Positions 27,645-35,989 of a stretch of 55,676 nt of DNA are shown here, one piece after another. The DNA lies in the NCBI GenBank assembly GCA_038326615.1, contig JBBQKF010000010.1:1-55676 (forward strand), given 5' to 3'. This DNA is from JBBQKF01 sp038326615 (lineage in GTDB: Bacteria > Bacillota > Clostridia > Saccharofermentanales > UBA5734). A program made the position numbers and the translations under genes. The stretch's first letter is position 1. Every line of letters starts with the position of its first letter. The notes below the pieces were generated by a model. That model saw nothing but the letters and a program-made list of their open reading frames with translations, did not search any database and was not told the DNA's origin.

Positions 27645-28516
27645 GATAATGGTGAAACTTTATTGACGCGTCTATATTCGCGGGGACTATATTCCATATG
27701 TTTTTTGAAAAATCTTGAAAAATAAAACTCATCTATGAATCCTAGATCTTCTGAAATGGATTTAACAGTTTTTTTACTTTGCAGTAATAAATGAATTGCC
27801 TTATATATTACTTTCGAGCGAATAAAACTATTAAGTGTAATTCCATTATCTTTTCGGTAGCCTCTTGTAAGTGATAGATAAGAGACATTTAGTTTTTCCG
27901 CAATTTCTTTTGCACTCAATATAGCAGACAAGTTTTCATCGATGTAATGCAGGACGGCCTTATACTTTGATGCAAGAATAAGCCTGCTTTGTATTTCTGG
28001 AAGATATGCTCTGACAAAAATTGACACAGTTTCATATACAATTGATTTAAATAAAAGCAAATCAGCGATTTCGTTACTTTCAAAAATGTTTGTGAATCTT
28101 AAAAGAAAATCCTTGCTCATCGGAAGTCTAAGACAGGACTTTAATCCTTCGAAAATTTCAATGCCGTCAAATTCTGTTGTGAAATGGAAATAAAATTTTT
28201 CAATTTTATCCTCTGTGCGAAGATTTATTCTATAATATGGTGGTATGAGATACATGTTACCAGGCAACAGTGGGACAGATCCATTTTCTGTTTCAAGCCA
28301 TCCTTCATATTTATCCATCAGATAAAGTCTGCTGTATGGAGAAATAACGTCAAATTGGTTCCACTTTCTGTCTCCCCAGAAATATCCGTGATCAAGGATG
28401 TCAATATTTAAATGATTAGCATACGTGCTAAAAGTATCATTTCTTGCTATACCATGAGTATCAAGATGAATGTTTCCTGTCTGTATTATGTGTTCGTGTC
28501 TCTTATTTGTTGGCAT
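27641..28516 (-). CDS. AraC-family transcriptional regulator with cupin sensor
   Basis: A product of 291 residues. The N-terminal part (about 50-125) has cupin-like strands with LLPGNMYLIPPY, the usual sugar-sensing fold. The C-terminal 100 residues form the AraC double helix-turn-helix (SAKEIAEKLNVSYLSLTRGY, then LGFIDEFYFSRFFKKH). AGGAAAAATGCC-type spacing supports the ATG at 28516. It diverges from the L-fucose isomerase gene, 169 nt away, so it probably controls that gene in response to the sugar. That link is inference from position. Confidence 0.88.
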   Translation of the reverse strand: MPTNKRHEHIIQTGNIHLDTHGIARNDTFSTYANHLNIDILDHGYFWGDRKWNQFDVISPYSRLYLMDKYEGWLETENGSVPLLPGNMYLIPPYYRINLRTEDKIEKFYFHFTTEFDGIEIFEGLKSCLRLPMSKDFLLRFTNIFESNEIADLLLFKSIVYETVSIFVRAYLPEIQSRLILASKYKAVLHYIDENLSAILSAKEIAEKLNVSYLSLTRGYRKDNGITLNSFIRSKVIYKAIHLLLQSKKTVKSISEDLGFIDEFYFSRFFKKHMEYSPREYRRVNKVSPLS

Positions 28517-28685
28517 TTTTCCTCCAATAAATTGAAATGTGCATGAATATGTACTAATTTTACATACTTAAGTACAAATTGTCTATGTTTAATTGCAATT
28601 TCATTTCATAAAATAAGTAAGAAAGAAAAAATATTACTTAAATTGGTCTAATGAGGAACTTTAAAATTTATAGGAGGAATTAAAA

Positions 28686-30494
28686 ATGACACACATCATG
28701 AATCCACCCGAGAACAGACTTATCGGGAGAATGCCCAAATTAGGAATCCGTCCTTGTATTGACGGAAGAACAAATGGTGTTAGGGAATCACTTGAAGTTC
28801 AGACAATGAATATGGCAAAAGCTGCAGCAAAGCTCATCGAGGGCACCCTTCGTCACGCAAATGGATTGCCGATTGAATGCGTAATTGCAGACACTTGTAT
28901 TGGCGGCGTTGCAGAAGCTGCAATGTGCCAGGATAAATTTGCGGCAAACAATGTAACAGCAACACTTACAGTTTCACCTTGCTGGTGCTATGGTACAGAA
29001 ACAATGGATATGGACCCGCTAACTATTAAGGCTGTATGGGGATTTAACGGAACAGAACGTCCAGGTGCAGTTTTCCTTGCTGCAATCATGGCAGCATATA
29101 CACAAAGAGGCCTTCCAGCTTTTTCAATTTATGGCAAAGACGTTAAAGACTCAAAAGATACAGAAATTCCTGAGGATGTTAAAGAAAAGATTTTGCGCTT
29201 CGTAAAATCTGCACTGGCCGCTGGATTTATGAAAGGCAAATCATATGCCTCAATTGGTGGAACATGCATGGGTATTGCCGGATCAATTATGGATCCTCTG
29301 CTTTACCAGAAGTACTTTGGAATTCGAGTTGAGTGGCTTGATCAGGTAGAAATTACAAGACGTATTGATCGCGAAATTTTTGACCCAGAAGAATTCTCGA
29401 AAGCTAAGGAATGGGCAAAAAAATATTGTAAAGAAGGCCCAGACTATAACGAAGGCAGTCAATATGCATTTAACAGAGAAGAAAAAAACGATCAATGGGA
29501 CCGTGTAATTAAAGCAACATTGATAATAAAAGATATTATGCTTGGTAATCCTAAGCTAGCAAAACTTGGATATTCAGAAGAAGCACTAGGCAGAAATGCT
29601 ATATTCGGTGGGGTTCAGGGTCAAAGACAGTGGACTGATCATTATCCAAATCATGATTTTTCTGAAGCCATTCTTTCTACATCCTTTGACTGGAATGGAA
29701 TTCGTGAACCAATACTTCTTGCAACAGAAAATGATAATATGAACGCTACGGCAATGCTGCTTGGGCATCTTTTAAGTAATTCAGCATCTATTTTTGCTGA
29801 TGTCCGCACCTACTGGAGCCCTGATTCAATAAAACGTGTTACTGGATGGGAGCCTGTCGGCAATGCATCTTCAGGAATCATTCATCTCATAAATTCTGGT
29901 GCTGCAGCCCTCGATGGTAGCGGTGAGCAAATTGATGCAAATGGTAATAAGGCAATGAAGCCTTTCTGGGAATTAACATCAAAAGATGTTGATGCATGCC
30001 TCGATGCAACTTCATGGGATCCAGCAAATTGTGGATATTTCCGTGGTGGTGGTTTCTCTTCTCAGTTTGTAACAAAAGCTGAAATGCCTGTTACTATGGT
30101 TCGTTTAAATGTTGTCGATGGTTTTGGTCCAGTTCTCCAGATTGCCGAAGGAACAACAGTTAATTTGCCTGAAGATGTAAATAAGATATTATATGACAGA
30201 ACTGATAAGACATGGCCTTGTACATGGTTTGCACCTAGATTAACAGCAGCGGGAGCATTTAAAGATGTATATACTGTTATGGCTACATGGGGAGCAAATC
30301 ATGGCTCGTTCAATTACGGACACATCGGTGCAGATTTGATTACACTTTGCTCAATGCTTCGTATACCTGTTGTAATGCACAACGTACCTGAAGATAAGAT
30401 TTTCAGACCACACTCATGGACTTCATTTGGAACAACAAACCCAGAAGAGGCCGACATCAGAGCCTGCAAGAATTTTGGACCGCTTTATAGATAA
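28686..30494 (+). CDS. fucI: L-fucose (D-arabinose) isomerase
   Basis: Interconverts L-fucose and L-fuculose, and D-arabinose and D-ribulose, using Mn2+. The 602-residue product aligns by eye with the E. coli enzyme. The metal/catalytic residues are E348 (ATENDN) and D372 (FADVRTYWSP), 24 residues apart as in E. coli, and a C-terminal His is found in GANHGSFNYGH. AGGAGG precedes the start. No fuculokinase or aldolase lies in the window, so the pathway must be completed elsewhere or the enzyme acts on another sugar. Confidence 0.95.
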   Translation: MTHIMNPPENRLIGRMPKLGIRPCIDGRTNGVRESLEVQTMNMAKAAAKLIEGTLRHANGLPIECVIADTCIGGVAEAAMCQDKFAANNVTATLTVSPCWCYGTETMDMDPLTIKAVWGFNGTERPGAVFLAAIMAAYTQRGLPAFSIYGKDVKDSKDTEIPEDVKEKILRFVKSALAAGFMKGKSYASIGGTCMGIAGSIMDPLLYQKYFGIRVEWLDQVEITRRIDREIFDPEEFSKAKEWAKKYCKEGPDYNEGSQYAFNREEKNDQWDRVIKATLIIKDIMLGNPKLAKLGYSEEALGRNAIFGGVQGQRQWTDHYPNHDFSEAILSTSFDWNGIREPILLATENDNMNATAMLLGHLLSNSASIFADVRTYWSPDSIKRVTGWEPVGNASSGIIHLINSGAAALDGSGEQIDANGNKAMKPFWELTSKDVDACLDATSWDPANCGYFRGGGFSSQFVTKAEMPVTMVRLNVVDGFGPVLQIAEGTTVNLPEDVNKILYDRTDKTWPCTWFAPRLTAAGAFKDVYTVMATWGANHGSFNYGHIGADLITLCSMLRIPVVMHNVPEDKIFRPHSWTSFGTTNPEEADIRACKNFGPLYR

Positions 30495-30597
30495 GCTGTA
30501 AAAACCATATTTGTTAGACATCACAAATATTATTTATTGTGCTTATCAAATAAATAACTATTTATCTGATAAAGTTTTGCTACTAATAGTATACGAA

Positions 30598-30634
30598 AAT
30601 GTCAGTTTCGTTAACATCGAAATTGGCATTTTTC
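30598..30634 (+). terminator. Terminator after fucI
   Basis: AATGTCAGTTTCG (30598-30610) pairs along 13 positions, two of them G-U, with CGAAATTGGCATT (30618-30630), followed by TTTC. Confidence 0.75.
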
Positions 30635-30941
30635 TTTGTTTCACAGTATATAATGTGATGAATATACTTTGCAATGGGTTTTTTGAACCATAAAAAAATG
30701 ATATAATTAGCAAGTGCTATTATTGCAATTGAGTATAAATTTTTGCTGGGTATTAAAATGAAATTTTGTTATTAAGAATAAAATAAATGATTACACAAGG
30801 TGTTGGATTAATTTTTGATTTATTAAATATTTTGTGTTCTGGCATCAACAAACTTTTGCATATGAGTGGAGAATAAAAATAGACAAAATAAACCGCAAAA
30901 TTATAAGTAAAAATAAAGTTAGATAATCGTTGAAAAACTAG
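30635..30941. other. Intergenic region with possible extended -10 promoter
   Basis: No gene is supported. TGATATAAT (30699-30707) is an extended -10 that could start a long leader running through the minisatellite into the phosphohexomutase gene. Short AT-rich frames here resemble nothing. Confidence 0.4.
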
Positions 30942-31261
30942 GAAACAATAAAAGTGAAGAAACAATAAAAGTGAAGAAACAATAAAAGTGAAGAAACAAT
31001 AAAAGTGAAGAAACAATAAAAGTGAAGAAACAATAAAAAGCAGAAACAATAAAAATGAGGAAACAATAAAAGTGAAGAAACAATAAAAATGAAGAAACAA
31101 TAAAAATGAAGAAACAATAAAAATGAGGAAACAATAAAAGTGAAGAAACAATAAAAATGAGGAAACAATAAAAGTGAAGAAACAATAAAAGTGATGAAAC
31201 AATAAAAATGAAGAAACAATAAAAAGCAGAAACAATAAAAAGCAGAAACAATAAAAACGGA
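30942..31261. repeat. 17-bp minisatellite, 19 copies, ending in the ribosome binding site
   Basis: Nineteen head-to-tail units beginning GAAACAATAAAA. Sixteen are 17 nt (endings gtgaa, atgaa, atgag, gtgat, acgga) and three are 16 nt (ending aagca). The last unit runs into the GGAGG of the phosphohexomutase gene at 31259-31263. The plus strand has stops in all frames. Confidence 0.95.
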
Positions 31262-31271
31262 GGATTACAAA

Positions 31272-33020
31272 ATGGAACTAACAGAGAAATGGAAAAAACT
31301 TCAAAACGGTAGTGATATAAGAGGGGTTGCTTTAGAAGGCGTTGAGGGAGAAATTGTTAATATATCGCCTGCGGTAGTGTCGATTATTTCACAAGCCTTT
31401 TTAATTTGGCTTTCTGGCAAGATTAACAAAAACAAGGACGAGATTGCCGTTGCAGTAGGAACAGACTCGAGACTGACAGGTTCTTCATTGAAAAACTCGG
31501 CAATTATTTCTATTAGTGAAATGGAAAGTTATGTTTCTGATTGTGGAATTGCTTCAACTCCTGCAATGTTTATGGCATGTGTTCTTCCAGGGCTTTTGTT
31601 TGATGGGTCTATAATGATTACTGCAAGCCATCTTCCGTTTAATAGGAATGGACTTAAATTTTTCACAAAAGACGGCGGACTTGAGAAAAAAGACATAACA
31701 GCCATTCTTGAAATCGCTCAAGAAATTGAGACAAATGGATTATCAAGTTTATCACCAAATTCAGGAATATCAAGAGTATCAGGCAATGAAATCTTTACTA
31801 AGAGAGGATCTTCAGCAGGAGAGGGAGGAACGAGAGTAGTAAATGAAGACAAAAGCGTAAATATAAAAGAAAATGGTAATGAAATAAGTGAAATAAGTGA
31901 AATAAGTGAAATAAGTGAAATAAGTGAAATAAGTGAAATAAGTGAAATAAGTGAAATAAGTGAAATTGGTAAGATCAAAACCCTTGATCTTATATCTATT
32001 TACTCAAATGACCTTTGTAGAAAAATTCGTGCAGGTGCTAATTCTGATTTAGAAAAAGGAAAACCACTTGAAGGACTTAAAATAATTGTTGATGCTGGGA
32101 ATGGTGCAGGAGGATTTTTTGCCCAAAAAGTTCTTGTTCCACTTGGGGCAGATACAAATGGCAGTCAATTCCTGAATCCAGATGGCAATTTCCCGAATCA
32201 TATTCCGAATCCCGAAGACAAAGCGGCAATGGATTCAATTCGTAGTGCTGTGTTAGCAAACAAAGCAGATTTCGGGATAATTTTTGATACCGATGTTGAC
32301 CGTGCAGGCGCTGTAGATAAGAATGGTAAAGAAATAAACAGAAATCGAATCATAGCTCTAATGTCAGCAATTGTTCTGGAAGAACATCCGAGTTCAACTA
32401 TTGTAACAGATTCAATAACGTCGGCTGAGCTAAAGGAATTTATCGAAAACAAACTTGGCGGCGTTCATCATAGATTTAAGAGAGGGTACAAAAACGTTAT
32501 TAATGAGGCTGTGAGATTAAATCAGATTGGTAAGGAATCTTATCTCGCAATAGAAACTTCGGGTCATGGAGCTCTTAAAGAGAATTATTTTATGGATGAT
32601 GGTGCTTATCTGATTGCTAAGATGCTAATAAAAATAGCAAGACTTAAAGTATCAGGGCTGACCATTGATAGATTAATTAGTGATCTTGCAGAACCTGCTG
32701 AATCAAAGGAATTCAGATTCAAAATTTTGGTTCCGGATTTTAAATTATACGGTGAAAAAATAATTTCAGATTTGTTTGATTATGCAAAAGCAAATGAAGG
32801 ATGGGAAATTGCACCAGAAAACTTTGAGGGAATACGTGTTTCGTTCGGACCTAAACATGGTAACGGATGGTTTTTGTTACGTATGTCATTACATGATCCT
32901 CTTATGCCTTTAAATATTGAGTCAAATAAAGCTGGTGGAGTTAAAGAAATTGCGACAAGACTTCTTACGTTTCTAAAATCATATTCATCCTTGGATATTA
33001 CCTCATTATATGCGATATAA
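31272..33020 (+). CDS. Phosphoglucomutase/phosphomannomutase-family enzyme with repeat insertion
   Basis: An alpha-D-phosphohexomutase that interconverts hexose 1- and 6-phosphates for sugar nucleotide supply. Of 582 residues, domain 1 holds the phosphoserine S119 (ITASHLPFNRNG). The metal loop D339-T-D341-V-D343-R lies in domain 2. The sugar-binding IETSGHGALKENYFMDDG is in domain 3, and the phosphate-binding SFGPKHGNGWFLLRMS is at the C-terminus. An insertion of about 80 residues (about 155-235) between domains 1 and 2 carries nine perfect Glu-Ile-Ser repeats. The leader is a 19-copy minisatellite. The exact sugar preference is not visible. Confidence 0.9.
   Translation: MELTEKWKKLQNGSDIRGVALEGVEGEIVNISPAVVSIISQAFLIWLSGKINKNKDEIAVAVGTDSRLTGSSLKNSAIISISEMESYVSDCGIASTPAMFMACVLPGLLFDGSIMITASHLPFNRNGLKFFTKDGGLEKKDITAILEIAQEIETNGLSSLSPNSGISRVSGNEIFTKRGSSAGEGGTRVVNEDKSVNIKENGNEISEISEISEISEISEISEISEISEISEIGKIKTLDLISIYSNDLCRKIRAGANSDLEKGKPLEGLKIIVDAGNGAGGFFAQKVLVPLGADTNGSQFLNPDGNFPNHIPNPEDKAAMDSIRSAVLANKADFGIIFDTDVDRAGAVDKNGKEINRNRIIALMSAIVLEEHPSSTIVTDSITSAELKEFIENKLGGVHHRFKRGYKNVINEAVRLNQIGKESYLAIETSGHGALKENYFMDDGAYLIAKMLIKIARLKVSGLTIDRLISDLAEPAESKEFRFKILVPDFKLYGEKIISDLFDYAKANEGWEIAPENFEGIRVSFGPKHGNGWFLLRMSLHDPLMPLNIESNKAGGVKEIATRLLTFLKSYSSLDITSLYAI
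31881..31970. repeat. Coding 9-bp array (gaaataagt)x9
   Basis: Nine identical 9-mers (31881-31961) plus a tenth degenerate copy encode (Glu-Ile-Ser)9 Glu-Ile-Gly, residues 204-233 of the phosphohexomutase. The absence of synonymous differences points to recent expansion. Confidence 0.95.
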
Positions 33021-33103
33021 GGTTATGTAATACTGACTTTTTTCATGCAAGTATGCAAATTTTGAGAGGATTCATAATGAAAGTGTTCTTTTGCCAAGAA
33101 TTT

Positions 33104-33112
33104 TGGTATAAT
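33104..33112 (+). promoter_or_regulatory. Extended -10 promoter before the dehydratase gene
   Basis: TGGTATAAT matches an extended -10 (TGnTATAAT); the -35 is poor. It lies about 95 nt before the gene. Confidence 0.45.
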
Positions 33113-33207
33113 ATTGAAATGTTAATTAATCTTTAAAGATATTATTGACTACACATTTTGAATAAGACTAATTAAAATTCGCTTGTTAAAGGAGCAAATG
33201 ATACTAT

Positions 33208-35154
33208 ATGAAAAAAAATCATTTTAAGCTAAATCTTCGTGGGATTTCATTTATGATTTCCGACATCTTTTTTATGGTTTTAAGTCTTGCAGTTTCAGGG
33301 TATATATTAAAATCTTTAGAGTACTCTGCAGAACTTGGATATTTTAATTATATTGACACAATGCTTAAATATATTCCTGAAGGAATACTTTTCCTTGCAA
33401 TTTTTGTATCACTGAATTATGTATTTGGTTTGTATTCAAGTCTTTGGAAATATGCTGGTGCAACTGAGATTATAACATTATTTATAGTATTAGTTTTTGA
33501 ATTCACAGTGCTCCTTTTCATGTCAAGAGCACTTGACATTAAGATTCCACTTTATACATTTCCTATGAGCGTTCTTATATGCTTCTTCCTAATGACTGTC
33601 TCACGGATGTGGTACAGACTTGTTGTGCGATCTAAGCAGATATTGTTCCCAGGTTCACAAGGGATAATACTTAAGAGGGTTATGGTTGTAGGAGTTGGAG
33701 ATGCAGGTGCTATGCTTGTCAGATCAATGACACATGATCCTAAGAAACGTGGGTTACCAGTTGTTCTTGTAGATGATAACCCCGCAAAAATAAAAATGAA
33801 ACTATTGGGAATTCCGATTGCAGGAACAAGACATGATATTCCAGAGCTTGCTAAAGCATATGACATTGACAGGATTATTATCGCTATTCCTTCTACAAAT
33901 ACAGTTCAACTTAAAGAACTTCTCGATATATGTATTAATACAGGCTGCGAAGTTCTTAAATCTGATGTTGCTGAAATGTTCAATGATTCACTTGAGTCTT
34001 CATCTAAGAATAAAACTAATCCGTCAGCCAAATCTTTGGCATCTATAAAACTTGAATCAATCAAACCAGAAGATTTGCTTGGAAGAGAGGCAGTCAATCT
34101 TGACATTGATGCAGCAGCGAAATATCTTACAGGTAAAACGATTTTTATTAGTGGTGGCGCAGGATCAATTGGATCTGAAATATGTCGGCAGGCTTGCAGA
34201 CTTAAACCAACTCACATAATTATTTATGATATAGACGAAAACAATTCATATTCACTTAGTTTTGAAATTTCCCGTAAATTTCCAGAACAAAAATTTACAA
34301 TTGTAATCGGAAGTATACGTGATGAAGAGAAACTCCGCGATACATTCAAAAAACATGCGCCAGATGTTGTTTTCCATGCTGCTGCACATAAGCATGTTCC
34401 ATTGATGGAAAATGACCCTGAGGAAGCAATTAAGAACAATGTATTTGGGTCATATAATTTGTGTAAAGCAGCACTTGAATTCGGGGTAAAGAAGTTTATT
34501 CTTATATCAACAGATAAAGCTGTTAATCCAACAAACGTGATGGGCGCATCAAAGAGGATGTGTGAATATGTTATTAAAGGAATGAATGATTGCGTAAAGA
34601 GTCTGCAAGCTGAAAATCCAGAAAATATAGGAACTATATTTGCAGCAGTAAGATTCGGAAATGTCCTTGGTAGTAATGGTAGTGTTATACCACTTTTCAA
34701 GAAACAACTTGCAGAAGGTGGACCTATAACAATTACTGACAAGCGCATGACACGTTACTTTATGATTATACCTGAAGCTGCAAAGCTGGTAATAGAAGCA
34801 GGTTCGATGTCAACAGGTGGAGAAATATTTATTCTTGATATGGGAACTCCTGTGCTGATTGACGATATGGCAAGGAATATGATAAGACTAGCAGGCCTTG
34901 AACCCGGTGTAGATATCAGAATCGAATATATTGGACTGCGACCTGGCGAAAAGCTCTATGAAGAATTGACTATGGACTATGAGAATGTCGAGAAAACTCG
35001 TCAGCGTAAAATAAGTGTTGCAAAAGATGACTTCATGACATGTGAAAAAATGGAAGGAAGACTTGCAGTGCTACATGAAGCAATAACATCTAAATCAAAT
35101 ATCAGAGATGCAATTAAACAGGTTGTTCCAACGTACAAACCTGAAAACGAATAA
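33208..35154 (+). CDS. Membrane UDP-sugar 4,6-dehydratase (PglF/CapD/FlaA1-like)
   Basis: By family it makes a UDP-4-keto-6-deoxy sugar from UDP-GlcNAc for glycan synthesis. Of 648 residues, four membrane helices occupy about 10-130. A CoA-binding-like Rossmann domain (VVGVGDAGAMLV) follows, then the catalytic SDR domain with SGGAGSIGSE (315-324). The active site STDKAVNPTNVMGASKR has M445 in place of the usual SDR Tyr, with K449, as is normal for this subfamily. It precedes the phosphoglycosyltransferase gene by 187 nt, which suggests a shared glycan pathway. Confidence 0.92.
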   Translation: MKKNHFKLNLRGISFMISDIFFMVLSLAVSGYILKSLEYSAELGYFNYIDTMLKYIPEGILFLAIFVSLNYVFGLYSSLWKYAGATEIITLFIVLVFEFTVLLFMSRALDIKIPLYTFPMSVLICFFLMTVSRMWYRLVVRSKQILFPGSQGIILKRVMVVGVGDAGAMLVRSMTHDPKKRGLPVVLVDDNPAKIKMKLLGIPIAGTRHDIPELAKAYDIDRIIIAIPSTNTVQLKELLDICINTGCEVLKSDVAEMFNDSLESSSKNKTNPSAKSLASIKLESIKPEDLLGREAVNLDIDAAAKYLTGKTIFISGGAGSIGSEICRQACRLKPTHIIIYDIDENNSYSLSFEISRKFPEQKFTIVIGSIRDEEKLRDTFKKHAPDVVFHAAAHKHVPLMENDPEEAIKNNVFGSYNLCKAALEFGVKKFILISTDKAVNPTNVMGASKRMCEYVIKGMNDCVKSLQAENPENIGTIFAAVRFGNVLGSNGSVIPLFKKQLAEGGPITITDKRMTRYFMIIPEAAKLVIEAGSMSTGGEIFILDMGTPVLIDDMARNMIRLAGLEPGVDIRIEYIGLRPGEKLYEELTMDYENVEKTRQRKISVAKDDFMTCEKMEGRLAVLHEAITSKSNIRDAIKQVVPTYKPENE

Positions 35155-35341
35155 GAAAGAAATAAAGAATTAATTAAAATTGCATAACAAAGACTAGTAC
35201 GCAAAATCAAACTTGATATTTTTTTGGTAAAAAGCAAAAAATTAGTATTGTTTAATAAGATACTGTATCCTAAATTAGAATTTGACATAAAAATTGTGGT
35301 ATTAAAATAGTCAATAGCAACATGGAGGCAGAAAAAAAGGC

Positions 35342-35953
35342 ATGAAAATATATATTAAGATAAAGCGAATTGGGGATTTAGTTCTGTCAGGAATTGGGAT
35401 AGTCGTACTTTCTCCTCTTCTTTTAGTTCTTGCTGTACTTATAAAAATGGAGACACCAGGACCGATCCTCTTCAAACAAAAAAGAATTGGAATTAGCAAA
35501 TCGACGTTTATGATTTATAAATTTCGTACTATGCGAATAGATACTCCGAAGGATATTCCGACTCATCTGCTTGAAAATCCAGACAGTTATATAACTAAAA
35601 TTGGAAAGTTTCTTCGCAAAAGTAGCCTTGACGAACTTCCGCAGATATTTAATATATTTAAAGGTGAAATGAGCATTGTAGGACCAAGACCAGCACTTTG
35701 GAATCAAGATGACCTCATTGCTGAAAGGGATTTTTATAATGCTAATTCAATCCTTCCAGGGCTTACAGGCTGGGCACAAGTTAACGGAAGGGACGAACTT
35801 CCAATTTCGGTAAAATCAAAATTTGATGGATTTTATGTTGAACATTCCAGCTTTCTATTTGATGTTAAAATTTTCTGGTACACAGTTCGCAATGTAATTT
35901 CTCACGAAGGTGTTGTAGAAGGAAAAGCGTCAAAAGAAAAAAATATAAAATAA
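35342..35953 (+). CDS. Phosphoglycosyltransferase (PglC/WcaJ-type, bacterial sugar transferase)
   Basis: Transfers a sugar-1-phosphate from a UDP sugar to undecaprenyl phosphate, starting lipid-linked glycan assembly. The 203-residue product is the minimal PglC-like form: an N-terminal re-entrant hydrophobic helix (about 12-35), KFRTMR, the catalytic D97-E98 pair in SLDELPQ, IVGPRPAL, and the C-terminal LPGLTGWAQVNGRDEL. It lies after the dehydratase gene. GGAGG lies 14 nt upstream and a second weak AAAGG abuts the start, so expression may be modest. Confidence 0.93.
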   Translation: MKIYIKIKRIGDLVLSGIGIVVLSPLLLVLAVLIKMETPGPILFKQKRIGISKSTFMIYKFRTMRIDTPKDIPTHLLENPDSYITKIGKFLRKSSLDELPQIFNIFKGEMSIVGPRPALWNQDDLIAERDFYNANSILPGLTGWAQVNGRDELPISVKSKFDGFYVEHSSFLFDVKIFWYTVRNVISHEGVVEGKASKEKNIK

Positions 35954-35989
35954 ATTGTTTCTAAATTTAATAGTGGAATCGCCTCCATG

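Noticed and set aside
30753..31251. Three overlapping minus-strand frames rich in Phe/Leu/Tyr/Ser
   Set aside because: They are translations of the 17-bp minisatellite, open in all frames because the complement of the unit lacks stops. No start signals or downstream gene.
30942..31261. Possible CRISPR array
   Set aside because: Units are contiguous 16-17-mers with no unique spacers and no cas genes nearby.
31718..31978. A minus-strand frame with repeated Ile-Ser-Leu
   Set aside because: Reverse reading of the coding 9-bp array in the phosphohexomutase gene.
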